Assembly: GCF_001545075.1 (NCBI RefSeq)
Contig: NZ_FCOB02000032.1
Span: 24,207-88,206, forward strand
Length of the DNA stretch: 64,000 nucleotides
Direction of reading: 5' to 3'
Source: Caballeronia ptereochthonis
GTDB lineage: Bacteria; Pseudomonadota; Gammaproteobacteria; Burkholderiales; Burkholderiaceae
Below the pieces are notes generated by a model. It did no database searches. It was given only the letters and a program-made list of their open reading frames with translations, and was not told the origin of the DNA. A program made the translations under genes and the position numbers. Below are positions 38,785 to 49,050 of this stretch, piece after piece (position 1 is the first letter of the stretch; each line of letters starts with the position of its first letter).

Positions 38785-41700
38785 ATGCTCGAACTCTTTT
38801 ATTCGAATCGTCACGAGACGCTCGCCGCCGCGCTCTTCGAGGATCTCGCCGCATTCGCGATGCGCGAGGGCGATCCCTTCGCGCGCGAGGCCGTCATCGT
38901 GCCGAGCGCGGCCGTGCGGCGGCGGCTGGAGCTGGACATGGCGGAGCGTTTCGGCATCTGCGCGAACGTCGAATTCTGTTATCTCGCGCAGTGGCTGTGG
39001 GCGCGGATCGGGGGCGTGCTGCCCGTGCCCACGCATTCGCCGTTCGCGCCGGACCGGCTCGCGTGGCGCTGCTATCGGCTCTTCGGTGATCCGTCGTTCG
39101 GCGATTCGGCGCGGCTGTCCACGTATCTCGATGCCGCCGACGATTCGATGCGCTACGAGCTCGCACGGCGCATCGCCACGGTCTTCGACCACTATCTGAC
39201 GTATCGGCCCGAGTGGCTCACGCACTGGCAGGCGGGCGGCTCGATTCTGGCGGGCCTGCCGGGCGTCAACGCCGAGATCGACGCACGCGGCCCGCGGCTC
39301 TCAGGCGCGAACGATATTCAGCGCGAGGACGAACGCTGGCAGGCGGCGCTATGGCGCGCGTTGCTCGCGGATCTCGCACGCGACGCGAACGGAGACACGC
39401 AAGACCCGACGCCGCCCGCCTACCGCTTTCTCGCCGATGCGCCCACGCTCGATCTCGACGCCGTGATGCGCGCGCAATGGCCACGCCGCATCAGCGTGTT
39501 CGCGCTGCCGACGATGCCGCCGCTGCATATCGCGCTATTGCGCGAACTGTCGCGCTGGATCGACGTGCGCGTCTACGCCGTGAATCCTTGCCGCGAGTTC
39601 TGGTTCGACATCGTGAGCGAGGCGCGCGTCGAGCAACTGGAACTGAAGGGCGAGGCCGACTATCAGGAGGTCGGCCATCCGCTGCTCGCGGAGTGGGGCC
39701 GGCAGACGCAGGCGCAGCTTCACATGCTGCACGAACTGACCGAGAGCGCGGCGTCGAGCGAGCGGCAGCACTTCGAGGAGAATCCCGCGCCGACGTGGCT
39801 CGCGCGCGTGCAGAACGGCATTCTCGCGCTCGACGACGGGAACGCCGGGCCGCAGCCCGAAACGATCGTCGAGAACGGCATCGAAGTGCACGTGTGTCAC
39901 AGCCTGTCGCGTCAGCTCGAAGTGCTGCACGACCGGCTCCTCGACTGGTTCGACTCGATCGAAGGGCTCGAGCCGTCGGACGTGCTCGTCGCGTTTCCCG
40001 ATCTCGCGGTGGCGGGGCCGCTCATCGACGGCATCTTCGGCACCGCGCCCGCGGGCGCGAGCAACGAGCGGCGGCGCATTCCATATCGCATCACCGGCCT
40101 GCCGCCGTCGCAGGCGAATCCCGTCGCGCGCGCGCTGCTCGAGTGGCTCGCGCTCACCGAGCGCAGCGTCGGCGCGCCCGAGCTCGTGGAATGGCTGCGC
40201 GTCGATGCGATCGCGGCGCGCTACGGCATCGACGCCATCGCGCTCGAAACCGCGCAGGCGTGGCTCGCGGCCGCGGGCGCGCGGCGCGGCTTGCGGCCGG
40301 ACGAAGTCACGGCCGACGATGTGCCCGCCGCGCGCCACACCTTCGCCGATGCGCTCACACGTCTCTATCTCGGCTACGCGCTACCGGAGGGCGGCGCGCC
40401 GGTGGCGGACTGGCTGCCCATCGAAGGCGCGAACGGCTCGGACGCCGAGTTGCTCGGCCGCCTCACGCGCTTCGTCGACGACATCGACGCGTTCGCCGAG
40501 CGCATCGCGACGCCGCGCACCGCGCGCGCCTGGGGCGATCTGCTGCTCGATGCGCTCGAGCGTTTCTTCGATGCGGGCGTCGCGTTCGCCGACGCCATCG
40601 GCGACGTGCGCCGCGCGGTCGATTCGCTCATCGTCGCGATGGACGAAGGCGCGGGCGCAACCGAAGTGTCGGCCGCCGTGATCCGCACGGCGCTCACCGA
40701 TACCCTCGACGATCCCGCGCGCGGCGGCGTGCCGTGGGGCGGCGTCACGTTCTCGTCGTTGACGAGCCTGCGCGGCCTGCCGTATCGCGTGGTCTGTCTG
40801 CTCGGCATGGACGACGGCATGCTGCCGAGCCTGACTCGCGCCGACGAGTTCGATCTGATGGCGCGCTTCGGCAAGCTTGGTGACCGTCAGCGGCGCGACG
40901 ACGAGCGCAATCTGTTCCTCGATCTCGTGCTCGCGGCGCGCGACCGGCTGCTGATCGCGTACACGGGGCGCAGCATTCGCGACAACGCCGTGCTGCCTCC
41001 CGCCGCGCTGATCGACGAGCTGCTCGACTATCTGGCGCAGTCGGTCGCGGGCAAGCACGCCGGGCCGAACGAGCTGGAAGAAGCGCGCGCGCGCTTCGTG
41101 TTCGAGCATCCGCTGCAGCCTTACGCGCCCGATTATTTCGAACAGAAGGGCAGGCTCTTCACGTACGAACCGGAGCGCGCCGAGCTCGCCCGCGCACTGG
41201 AGTCGGGCACGGCGCCGCCGGTGGCGCCGTTCTTCTCCGCGCCCTTGCCGCCGGAAGACGAGGCGCATACCGTGGCGTTCGACGATTTCGTGCGCTTCTG
41301 GCGGCATCCCGCGCGCGCACTGCTGAGAGACAGGCTCGGCATCGCGCTCGTCGATGCGCAAGCCGAGCTCGACGACACCGAGCCGTTCGAACTGGGCTTC
41401 GCGGGCCGCGACGCGCTCGCCGACCGCGTGCTGCCGGCGCTGCTCGAAGCGGCCGACGATGGCGAGCGCGCCGCCCGCGAGCGCGCCCGGCGCGTTGCGC
41501 GCGCGAGCCCCGAGATGCCCGGCGGCGCGACGGGCGGCGTGTGGCAGGCGCGCGAGCTGCACGCGCTCGGTCAACTGGCGGAGCGCGTGCGCGCGTCGAC
41601 GGCGGCGGGCGTGGAGCGTCTGCCATTCTCGCTCGATCTCGCGCCGCGCTGGCCTGACACCGCAGGCATTGCGCTCTTCGGCGCGCATGACGACGCGCTC

Positions 41701-42192
41701 GTCGACGAACGCGCGATGACGCTCGTCGGCACGCTCAACCGCCTGACGCCGCAAGGCCAGGTGATCTATCGCTACGACGCGCCGCGCGCGCGCGATTACC
41801 TGTCGGCGTGGCTCGCGCATCTCGCGTATTGCGCGGCACTGCCAGACGGCCCGTGCCGCACCGTCTGGCACGGGCGCGGCGCGCAATCGGCGGATTTCGA
41901 GCTCACGCCCGTCGCCGATCCGCACGCGCATCTCGCCGCGCTCGCGGCGCTCTATCGCGCGGGCCGCCGCATGCCGCTCAGGTTCTTCCCGAAGAGCGCG
42001 TGGCTCAAGGTGAGGGAGGGCGACGCGAAAGCGCAGGGCGCGTGGGAGTCCGAGCGCACGCACGCCGAATCCGACGACCCCGTATTCCGCATCGCATTTC
42101 GCGGCGCGGAGCTCGCGCTCGACGATGCCTTCGCCGCGCTCGCCCGCATCGTGTTCGAGCCGCTCGTGCAACATCTGCGGAGCGGCGCATGA
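38785..42192 (+). CDS. recC: RecBCD exonuclease V, gamma subunit
   Basis: 1135-residue RecC, the helicase-like, catalytically inactive subunit that splits the strands and scans for Chi. It begins LELFYSNRHETLAAALFEDL, with REAVIVPSAAVRRRLELDMA, RYGIDAIALETAQAW, TSLRGLPYRVVCLLGMDDG and GDRQRRDDERNLFLDLVLAARD as family segments. I start at the ATG at 38785; an in-frame ATG at 38704 adds 27 atypical residues. The stop overlaps the recB ATG (ATGA). First gene of the recC-recB-recD operon. Confidence 0.95.
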   Translation: MLELFYSNRHETLAAALFEDLAAFAMREGDPFAREAVIVPSAAVRRRLELDMAERFGICANVEFCYLAQWLWARIGGVLPVPTHSPFAPDRLAWRCYRLFGDPSFGDSARLSTYLDAADDSMRYELARRIATVFDHYLTYRPEWLTHWQAGGSILAGLPGVNAEIDARGPRLSGANDIQREDERWQAALWRALLADLARDANGDTQDPTPPAYRFLADAPTLDLDAVMRAQWPRRISVFALPTMPPLHIALLRELSRWIDVRVYAVNPCREFWFDIVSEARVEQLELKGEADYQEVGHPLLAEWGRQTQAQLHMLHELTESAASSERQHFEENPAPTWLARVQNGILALDDGNAGPQPETIVENGIEVHVCHSLSRQLEVLHDRLLDWFDSIEGLEPSDVLVAFPDLAVAGPLIDGIFGTAPAGASNERRRIPYRITGLPPSQANPVARALLEWLALTERSVGAPELVEWLRVDAIAARYGIDAIALETAQAWLAAAGARRGLRPDEVTADDVPAARHTFADALTRLYLGYALPEGGAPVADWLPIEGANGSDAELLGRLTRFVDDIDAFAERIATPRTARAWGDLLLDALERFFDAGVAFADAIGDVRRAVDSLIVAMDEGAGATEVSAAVIRTALTDTLDDPARGGVPWGGVTFSSLTSLRGLPYRVVCLLGMDDGMLPSLTRADEFDLMARFGKLGDRQRRDDERNLFLDLVLAARDRLLIAYTGRSIRDNAVLPPAALIDELLDYLAQSVAGKHAGPNELEEARARFVFEHPLQPYAPDYFEQKGRLFTYEPERAELARALESGTAPPVAPFFSAPLPPEDEAHTVAFDDFVRFWRHPARALLRDRLGIALVDAQAELDDTEPFELGFAGRDALADRVLPALLEAADDGERAARERARRVARASPEMPGGATGGVWQARELHALGQLAERVRASTAAGVERLPFSLDLAPRWPDTAGIALFGAHDDALVDERAMTLVGTLNRLTPQGQVIYRYDAPRARDYLSAWLAHLAYCAALPDGPCRTVWHGRGAQSADFELTPVADPHAHLAALAALYRAGRRMPLRFFPKSAWLKVREGDAKAQGAWESERTHAESDDPVFRIAFRGAELALDDAFAALARIVFEPLVQHLRSGA

Positions 42193-45100
42193 CGACATCA
42201 TCCGTGGACAACGACACCGCCGTGCAGGAACTCGACGTCTTCTCTTGCGCGCTCGACGGCGTGAACCAGATCGAGGCTTCCGCCGGCACGGGCAAGACCT
42301 GGAACATCTGCGCGCTCTACGTGCGCCTGCTGCTGGAAAAGCGGCTCTCCGTCGAGCAGATTCTCGTCGTCACCTTCACGAAGGCCGCGACCGCCGAGCT
42401 GCACGAGCGCATCCGCTCGCGGCTCGCGGGCGTCGCGCATGCGATCGAAAACGGCGACGCGCTCGGCGACCCGTTCATCGAACGCCTCTTCGAGACGACG
42501 CTCGCCGACATGGACGCGGACGAAGCGTCGAAGCGCCTGCGCATCGCGCTGTCCACCTTCGATCAGGCCGCGATCCACACGATTCACGCGTTCTGCCAGC
42601 GCGCGCTGCAGGAGGCGCCGTTCGCCGCCGCGATGCCGTTCGCCTTCGAGATGGAAGCCGACGACAGCGCGCTGCGCTTCGAACTGGCCGCGGACTTCTG
42701 GCGCGAGCGCGTGGAGCCCGCGGCGGCGCGCACGCCGTCGTTCGCATCGTGGCTCGTCGCGAAGGGCGCGGGGCCGGCGTCGCTCGATGCGCAGCTCGCG
42801 CGTCGCCTGAAAAAGCCGCTTGCCGCGCTGCGCTTCGGCGATACGAACGCCGCCGAAGCGGCCGACATGCAGGCGCTGTTCGACGAGGCCTGCGCGCTCT
42901 GGAACGCCGAGCGCGACACGATCGTCAAGCTGCTCGCCGACGCCCAGGGCGCGCTCAAGGGCAACAGCTACAGCGCGAAGATCGTTCGCGAGGCCATCGA
43001 TGCATGGACCTCGTACTTCGCCGAAGGGGACTGCCACGCGCCGCCGCCCGAAAGAGCGCTCAAGCTCACGGCGACCGCGCTCGCGAGAGGCACCAAGGTC
43101 AAGAACACGCCGCCCGCGCACGCGTTCTTCGATCAGGCCGATGCGCTCGCCGCGTCCGCCGCAGCCGCCGAGGCTGCGCAGCGCGCGCTGTGGCTCGAGG
43201 TCGTGCGCGAGTGGCTCGACTACGCACCGGCCGAACTCGCCGCACGCAAGCGCGCCCGCCGCGTCGTCTCGTTCGACGATCTGCTTTCGAACCTGCATCA
43301 CGCGCTCGTCAAACATGCGTGGCTCGCCGAGGCCTTGCGCGCGCGCTATCCGGCCGCGCTCATCGACGAATTCCAGGACACGGACCCCTTGCAGTACGCG
43401 ATCTTCAAGCGCGTGTTCGCGCCGCACGGTCCGCTCTTTCTGGTCGGCGATCCGAAGCAGGCGATCTACAGCTTCCGCGCCGCCGATCTGCACACCTATC
43501 TCGCCGCGCGCGACGGCGCGAGCGCGCGCTACACGCTCGCGGTCAACCAGCGCTCGACGCCGCCGATCATCGAGGCGTGCAATCGCGTGTTCGAAGCGAA
43601 TCCGGCGGCGTTCATCCTCGATGGGCTCGACTATCAGCCGGTGCGCGCCGGAACCCGCAAGCGCGGCCCGTTCGTCGACAACACGCCGGCGGCAGCCTAT
43701 TCGGACATCGCGGATTTCTGCGTGTGGATGCTGCCGCACGGCGAATCGGCGCTCACGAAGAGCAACGCGCAGCGCGAGGCGGCCGAAGCATGCGCCGCCG
43801 AGATCGCGCGCCTCTTGCGCGGGGCGCAGCGCGGCGAGGTGAGCATCGGCACGAAGCCGCTTTCGGCGGGCGACATTGCCGTGCTCGTGCAGACGCATCG
43901 GCAGGGCAGCCTCGTGAAGCGCGTGCTCGCGGCGTGGGGCATCGGCAGCGTCGAGCTCGCGCAGGCGTCCGTGTTCGGCTCGCTCGATGCCGAGCAGATC
44001 GAGCGCGTGCTCGCCGCCATCGATACGCCGGGCGATTTGCGCCGCCTGCGCGCCGCGCTCGCGACCGACTGGTTCGGGCTCGATTCCGCCGCGCTCTGGC
44101 GCCTCGAACATGCCGACGCGGCCGATCCCGAAGGCGAGGTGATCGATTCAACCAGCTGGGTCGAACGCTTCTCGCGCTATCGCACGATCTGGCACGAGCG
44201 CGGCTTCGCGGTGATGTGGCGCACGCTCGCGCGCGAGCTGTCGATCGCCACGCGCCTCGTCGCCCGGCTCGATGGCGAGCGCAGGCTCACGAACGTCAAT
44301 CACCTCGCCGAACTCCTGCAGGCGCGCTCGGCGGAGCGGCCGGGCATCGCGCCCACGCTGCGCTGGCTCGCCGCGCAACGCGAGCAGCAAGGCGGTGGCG
44401 AGGAGGCGCAACTGCGTCTCGAATCCGACCGCAATCTCGTGCAGATCGTGACCGTCCACAAGTCGAAGGGTCTGGAATACGCGGTCGTATTCTGTCCGTT
44501 CCTGAACGACGGCGCCTTGCGCGAGCCGCCGAAATCGGGCTTGCCCGACGCGAAGGAATATCACGACGATGCGGGCGAGGCGGTGCTGCACTACGGTATC
44601 GAAGGCGACGAGGACGATCACGTGAGCGCGGCCATCGCGCGCGAGCAGGCGGCCGAGCGCGCGCGTCTCGTGTATGTGGCGCTCACGCGGGCGGTGTTCC
44701 GGTGCTACGTCGTCGCGGGCTTCTATCTGTCGAACCGGTCGACGAAGGAATCGCGCCGCAGCGTGCTCAACTGGCTGGTCGCGGGCAACGGAAAGGACTT
44801 CGATGCGTTCTGCGACGAGCCGCCCGAAGAAGCGGACATCGTCGCGGCGTGGAGCGCGCTCGCGGCGGAAGCAGGCGGGGCGATCGGAGTGGCTCCGCTA
44901 CCGGTGATCGATGCGCGCGAGCCGCTCGCCGCCGATGCGTCGAACGAACATGAGATCGCCGCGCGCACGAACCGGCGGATTCTGCGCGACCGCTGGCGCA
45001 TGGCGAGCTTCAGTTCGCTGATCGCGGCCGGCGCGCGCGACGAGGCGAACCAGTCGCAACCGGCCGAAGCGCGTCCCGACCACGACGAACTCGCTTCCCT

Positions 45101-45890
45101 CGATGAGGACGCGCCAGGCGAAGCATCCGCGCGCGACGCGGCGCAACTCGCCGCCGACGACATCCTCGCGTTTCCGCGCGGCGCGGCGGCGGGCGAATGC
45201 CTGCACCGCATGTTCGAGCTCGCCGATTTCACCGAGCCGTCGGGCTGGGCCGCGGCCGTCGAGCGCGCGCTTCACGAGCATCCGACGCCCGCTCCCGAGA
45301 CGCTCGCGCCGCGCCTGCGTCCGATGATGCTGCGCCTGCTCGGCGACACCGTCGCCGCCGAAATCGCGCCGGGCATGCGGCTTCGCGATATCGCGATGAT
45401 GCGCCGCATGAACGAGCTGGAGTTTCTGTTCCCGGCGGAATCGCTCGATTTCGGATCGCTGCGGCGCGTGCTCGCCGCGCACGGCTTTCCCGATGTGGCG
45501 CTGGAGACCGGCGCGCTGCGGGGCTTCATCAAGGGTTTCATCGACATGATCGTCGAGCACGACGGGCGTTACTGGATCATCGACTGGAAGTCGAATCATC
45601 TGGGCGACGCCGCATCCGACTATGCCGCCGCGCCGCTCGCCGTCGCGATGGCCGAGCACGCGTATCACCTTCAGGCGCTCATCTATGTGGTCGCGCTGCA
45701 TCGCTATCTGCGCGCGCGCCTGGCCGGCTATGCGTATGACACGCATGTCGGCGGCTATCTCTATCTCTTCGTGCGCGGCGTGCGTCCCGGCTGGCGTGAC
45801 GGTGATGCGGCGAGCGGCGTGCATCGCGGGCGCCCGCCGCTCGAACTGGTCGAGGCGCTCGATCGATTGATGTCCGGAGGCGCGGCATGA
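42189..45890 (+). CDS. recB: RecBCD exonuclease V, beta subunit (helicase-nuclease)
   Basis: 1233-residue RecB, the 3'-5' helicase and nuclease subunit of RecBCD, which resects double-strand breaks and loads RecA at Chi. UvrD-like helicase motifs: Walker A ASAGTGKTW, motif II LIDEFQDTDP, GDPKQAIYSFR, TVHKSKGLEY and YVALTRAV. The C-terminal nuclease domain has GFIDMIVEHDGRYWIIDWKS, containing the catalytic Asp and the DWKS equivalent of the D-x-K motif. The start overlaps recC by four bases, and the stop overlaps recD by four bases. Confidence 0.96.
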   Translation: MTTSSVDNDTAVQELDVFSCALDGVNQIEASAGTGKTWNICALYVRLLLEKRLSVEQILVVTFTKAATAELHERIRSRLAGVAHAIENGDALGDPFIERLFETTLADMDADEASKRLRIALSTFDQAAIHTIHAFCQRALQEAPFAAAMPFAFEMEADDSALRFELAADFWRERVEPAAARTPSFASWLVAKGAGPASLDAQLARRLKKPLAALRFGDTNAAEAADMQALFDEACALWNAERDTIVKLLADAQGALKGNSYSAKIVREAIDAWTSYFAEGDCHAPPPERALKLTATALARGTKVKNTPPAHAFFDQADALAASAAAAEAAQRALWLEVVREWLDYAPAELAARKRARRVVSFDDLLSNLHHALVKHAWLAEALRARYPAALIDEFQDTDPLQYAIFKRVFAPHGPLFLVGDPKQAIYSFRAADLHTYLAARDGASARYTLAVNQRSTPPIIEACNRVFEANPAAFILDGLDYQPVRAGTRKRGPFVDNTPAAAYSDIADFCVWMLPHGESALTKSNAQREAAEACAAEIARLLRGAQRGEVSIGTKPLSAGDIAVLVQTHRQGSLVKRVLAAWGIGSVELAQASVFGSLDAEQIERVLAAIDTPGDLRRLRAALATDWFGLDSAALWRLEHADAADPEGEVIDSTSWVERFSRYRTIWHERGFAVMWRTLARELSIATRLVARLDGERRLTNVNHLAELLQARSAERPGIAPTLRWLAAQREQQGGGEEAQLRLESDRNLVQIVTVHKSKGLEYAVVFCPFLNDGALREPPKSGLPDAKEYHDDAGEAVLHYGIEGDEDDHVSAAIAREQAAERARLVYVALTRAVFRCYVVAGFYLSNRSTKESRRSVLNWLVAGNGKDFDAFCDEPPEEADIVAAWSALAAEAGGAIGVAPLPVIDAREPLAADASNEHEIAARTNRRILRDRWRMASFSSLIAAGARDEANQSQPAEARPDHDELASLDEDAPGEASARDAAQLAADDILAFPRGAAAGECLHRMFELADFTEPSGWAAAVERALHEHPTPAPETLAPRLRPMMLRLLGDTVAAEIAPGMRLRDIAMMRRMNELEFLFPAESLDFGSLRRVLAAHGFPDVALETGALRGFIKGFIDMIVEHDGRYWIIDWKSNHLGDAASDYAAAPLAVAMAEHAYHLQALIYVVALHRYLRARLAGYAYDTHVGGYLYLFVRGVRPGWRDGDAASGVHRGRPPLELVEALDRLMSGGAA

Positions 45891-47917
45891 GCACGCCGGA
45901 TGCATTGGAGGGGGCGCGGCCCGTGCCCGCGCCTGCGGACGAGAGCGCCGCGCTCGCGGAAGGCTTCGCGCGGCGCATCGGCGCGCTCGCGGCGCGGCTC
46001 GGCGCTAACGAACGCGGCGTGCTGTGGGCCGGGCGCGCCGCGCTCGCGATGAGCCGTGCGACGGCGCAAGGTCACGTGTGCATGCCGCTTGCGGCGCTGG
46101 CGCGGCGTCATGGCGAGCGCTTCGGAGAGGCGCGCGACGCGTTGCTCGCGAGCGGCGTCGCGTGCCTCGCGCGCAGCGATCAGCGCGCGGCTGCGGCCGA
46201 TCTGCTGCCGCTCGTCATCGACGAGGATGGGCGGCTCTATCTCGCGCGCTATTTCGATTACGAGCGGCGGCTCGCGCAGGCGCTCGTCGAACGCTCGCGC
46301 GACGCGCGCGCGCCGATTTCACGGCAGGAACTGGCGCTGCAAGGCGGGCGCATCGCGCGCTATTTCGGACCGAACGCGGACGACGACATCGACTGGCAGC
46401 GCGTCGCCGCGCTCGCGGCCCTGTCAGGAAGGCTGACCATCGTGAGCGGCGGCCCGGGCACCGGCAAGACGACGACCGTCGTCGGCGTGCTCGCGTGCCT
46501 GCTCGATGCCGACGCGGATCTGCGCATCGCGCTCGCCGCGCCGACCGGCAAGGCGGCGCAGCGCATGCAGGAGGCGCTCATCGAGCGCGCGGACAAGCTG
46601 CCGCCCGAACTGGCCGGGCGTCTGCCGCGCACGTCGTTCACGCTGCAGCGCCTGCTCGGCGTGCAGGCGGACGGGCGCTTCCGGCATCATCGCGACAATC
46701 CCATGCCTTACGACGTGATCGTCGTCGACGAGGCTTCGATGATCGATGTCGCGCTTGCCGCGCATCTGCTCGAGGCCGTCGCGCCGACGAGCCGTCTCGT
46801 GATGCTCGGCGACAAGGATCAGCTGTCGGCCGTGGAGGCGGGCGCGGTGTTCGCGGAACTGAGCGCGGAGCCGTCGTTCAGCCAGACGGGCGTGGCGCGG
46901 ATCGCGTCGGCGCTTGCAATCGACGCGAAACGGCTCGAAGCGGCGCTGCCGCGCGCCGAAGAACCGAAGCGCGCAACGTCGCACCCGTCGGGCGAGCCGC
47001 AACTGGGACTCTTCGATGCCGCGCCCGCCGACGACACGGAAGGCTATGGCGAACTCTTCGACACGCTCCCCGAAGACTGGGGCGAGCACGCCGCGAAGGG
47101 GAAGCCCGCGCTCACCGATTGCGTCGTCTGGCTGCAGAAGAACTATCGCTTCGGCCTCGATTCGGACATCGGACGCCTGTCCATCGCCATCCGCAACGGC
47201 GACGACAAGGCCGCGCTCGCCGCGCTCGACCCATCCGGCGAGCGCGCGGCCGTGCTCTTCGACGATGGCGACGCCGCGCTTTCCGAGCGCACGCTCGCTC
47301 GTCTCGCCAGGGGGTTCGCGCCCTACGCCGAGGCGCTCGCATCCGCGCTCGACGGCGCGCAGCCCGATCACGCGCAGCTCTTCGACGCGCTCAACCGCTT
47401 CCGCGTGCTGTGCGCGACGCGCAGAGGACGGCGCGGCGTGGATGAAGTGAACGCGCGCATCGCCGCGAAAGTGCGCGAGCAGGCGGGCATCGCGCTTGCG
47501 CTTGGTGCGCAATGGTTCGCCGGGCGGCCCGTGATCGTCACGCGCAACGACTATGCGCTCGGGCTCTTCAACGGCGATATCGGCATCGCGCTGCCGGGCG
47601 CGGACGGCCTCTTGCGCGTGGCTTTCCGGATGGCCGACGGATCGTTGCGCTACGTGTCGCCCGCAGCGCTCCCGCCGCACGACACCGCGTTCGCGCTCAC
47701 CGTCCACAAGTCGCAAGGCTCGGAGTTCGAGCACGCGGCGCTCGTGCTGCCCGGCGCGTTCGTGCGCGTGCTGTCGCGCGAACTCGTCTATACGGCGATC
47801 ACGCGAGCGAAGCGCAAGGTCGACGTGATCGGTTCGGCCGCGGTCTTCGCGCAGGCGGTCAGGGAGCCGACGCGGCGCGATTCCGGACTCGCCGCGAGAA
47901 TGCGCCGTCTGGCATGA
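45887..47917 (+). CDS. recD: RecBCD exonuclease V, alpha subunit (helicase)
   Basis: 676-residue RecD, the 5'-3' SF1B helicase. Walker A is VSGGPGTGKTTT, Walker B VIVVDEASMID, then VMLGDKDQLSAVEAG, and the C-terminal motif VI-like region FALTVHKSQGSEFEHA and ELVYTAITRAK. It is longer than E. coli RecD (608) through an Ala/Asp/Pro-rich insert around residues 350-400 (PSGEPQLGLFDAAPADDTEG), a region commonly extended in this lineage. Start overlaps the recB stop. Confidence 0.95.
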   Translation: MSTPDALEGARPVPAPADESAALAEGFARRIGALAARLGANERGVLWAGRAALAMSRATAQGHVCMPLAALARRHGERFGEARDALLASGVACLARSDQRAAAADLLPLVIDEDGRLYLARYFDYERRLAQALVERSRDARAPISRQELALQGGRIARYFGPNADDDIDWQRVAALAALSGRLTIVSGGPGTGKTTTVVGVLACLLDADADLRIALAAPTGKAAQRMQEALIERADKLPPELAGRLPRTSFTLQRLLGVQADGRFRHHRDNPMPYDVIVVDEASMIDVALAAHLLEAVAPTSRLVMLGDKDQLSAVEAGAVFAELSAEPSFSQTGVARIASALAIDAKRLEAALPRAEEPKRATSHPSGEPQLGLFDAAPADDTEGYGELFDTLPEDWGEHAAKGKPALTDCVVWLQKNYRFGLDSDIGRLSIAIRNGDDKAALAALDPSGERAAVLFDDGDAALSERTLARLARGFAPYAEALASALDGAQPDHAQLFDALNRFRVLCATRRGRRGVDEVNARIAAKVREQAGIALALGAQWFAGRPVIVTRNDYALGLFNGDIGIALPGADGLLRVAFRMADGSLRYVSPAALPPHDTAFALTVHKSQGSEFEHAALVLPGAFVRVLSRELVYTAITRAKRKVDVIGSAAVFAQAVREPTRRDSGLAARMRRLA

Positions 47918-47951
47918 AACGAGCGTGCGAAGCGCGCAAAGGAGCCGACCG

Positions 47952-48365
47952 ATGACGATGACCGACAGCTTCGCCGTACCGCCGAACGAAATCGAGCTGA
48001 CGGCCGTGCGCGCGCAAGGCGCGGGCGGTCAGAACGTCAACAAGGTCTCGAGCGCGATCCATCTGCGCTTCGACATCCGCGCGTCGTCGCTGCCGGAGCA
48101 CATCAAGGCGCGGCTGCTCGCGCTCGCCGACAGCCGCGTCACGCGCGAAGGCGTGATCGTCATCAAGGCGCAGGAGCATCGCACGCAGGACATGAATCGC
48201 GCGGCGGCGCTCGCGCGGCTCGACGAGCTGATCAGAAGCGTGAGCGTGACGCGGCGCAAGCGCATCGCGACGAAGCCGACGCGCGCATCGCAGCGGCGCC
48301 GTGTGGAGAGCAAGGTGAAGCGCGGCGCGATCAAGGCGGGAAGGGGACCCGTGCGCGGGGATTGA
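47952..48365 (+). CDS. arfB: Alternative ribosome-rescue factor (peptidyl-tRNA hydrolase)
   Basis: 137-residue ArfB/YaeJ. It has the release-factor catalytic motif GGQ in RAQGAGGQNVNKVSSAIHL and the basic C-terminal tail (RRKRIATKPTRASQRRRVES) that enters the empty mRNA channel of stalled ribosomes. It hydrolyses peptidyl-tRNA on non-stop complexes. GGAG lies upstream of the ATG at 47952; an ATG at 47958 is an alternative. It is 34 bases after recD and may be the last gene of that operon. Confidence 0.94.
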   Translation: MTMTDSFAVPPNEIELTAVRAQGAGGQNVNKVSSAIHLRFDIRASSLPEHIKARLLALADSRVTREGVIVIKAQEHRTQDMNRAAALARLDELIRSVSVTRRKRIATKPTRASQRRRVESKVKRGAIKAGRGPVRGD

Positions 48366-48395
48366 CGCTGCGCCGTCGTGGCGCGCGTGCCGACT

Positions 48396-48923
48396 TCAGC
48401 TTTGCTGCCACTTCGGCGGCACATCGACTCGCGGCCCGAGGAAGTACGACTTCATCACCTCGCGCCCGATCACCCGCCCGAGCTCGGCGGACACGCAGTA
48501 ATTGCCGATCATCAGGAACAGCAGGATCTGGATCGCCCAGAACTGCGGCCAGTTGATGTGCGTGATCAGTTCATGATTCGCGGCCACCAGGCTGTGCGTT
48601 TCCTTCCAGAAGTCGAACAGGCGCTCGAGATAGTGAAAGATGCCGGCCACGACGGTATAGATGAGCGTCTTCCAGGCCGCATTCCAGATCAGCGGACGAT
48701 CCGGATAGCGATTGATGAACGGCAGCATGTTGGCGATGAGCACCGCCTTGCCGAGAATCAGCGAGGCGACGATCACCGAGACGGAAGTCGGGAGCGAGAT
48801 GCCGGTGCCTTTCACCATCAGCGCTCGAATGATGACAACGGCATGCAGGAGGACGAAGAAAAAGAGGGTGGGCGGCACCATCTTCATTATCTCGTGCTTG
48901 ATCTTGGCGAAGGAATCTCCCAT
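48396..48923 (-). CDS. Hypothetical integral membrane protein
   Basis: 175 residues with four hydrophobic segments (roughly residues 17-36, 44-68, 82-100 and 125-145) and a soluble tail ending VDVPPKWQQS. The start at 48923 (MGDSFAKIKHEIMKMVPP) has AAGGAA upstream; the frame continues upstream as unlikely sequence. It resembles conserved Burkholderia membrane proteins of unknown function. It is convergent with arfB (30-base gap). Confidence 0.75.
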   Translation of the reverse strand: MGDSFAKIKHEIMKMVPPTLFFFVLLHAVVIIRALMVKGTGISLPTSVSVIVASLILGKAVLIANMLPFINRYPDRPLIWNAAWKTLIYTVVAGIFHYLERLFDFWKETHSLVAANHELITHINWPQFWAIQILLFLMIGNYCVSAELGRVIGREVMKSYFLGPRVDVPPKWQQS

Positions 48924-49050
48924 GTCCGCTCCCGGCGAAAAACGCGAAGGATGACGCGGCACCGCACGGCATGCAACTCGCATCCAAACAATATGACTGA
49001 CGCGAGCCATGGCCGCCGCCAACGGCCGGCGTTCACGGGAGAAGTCCAGG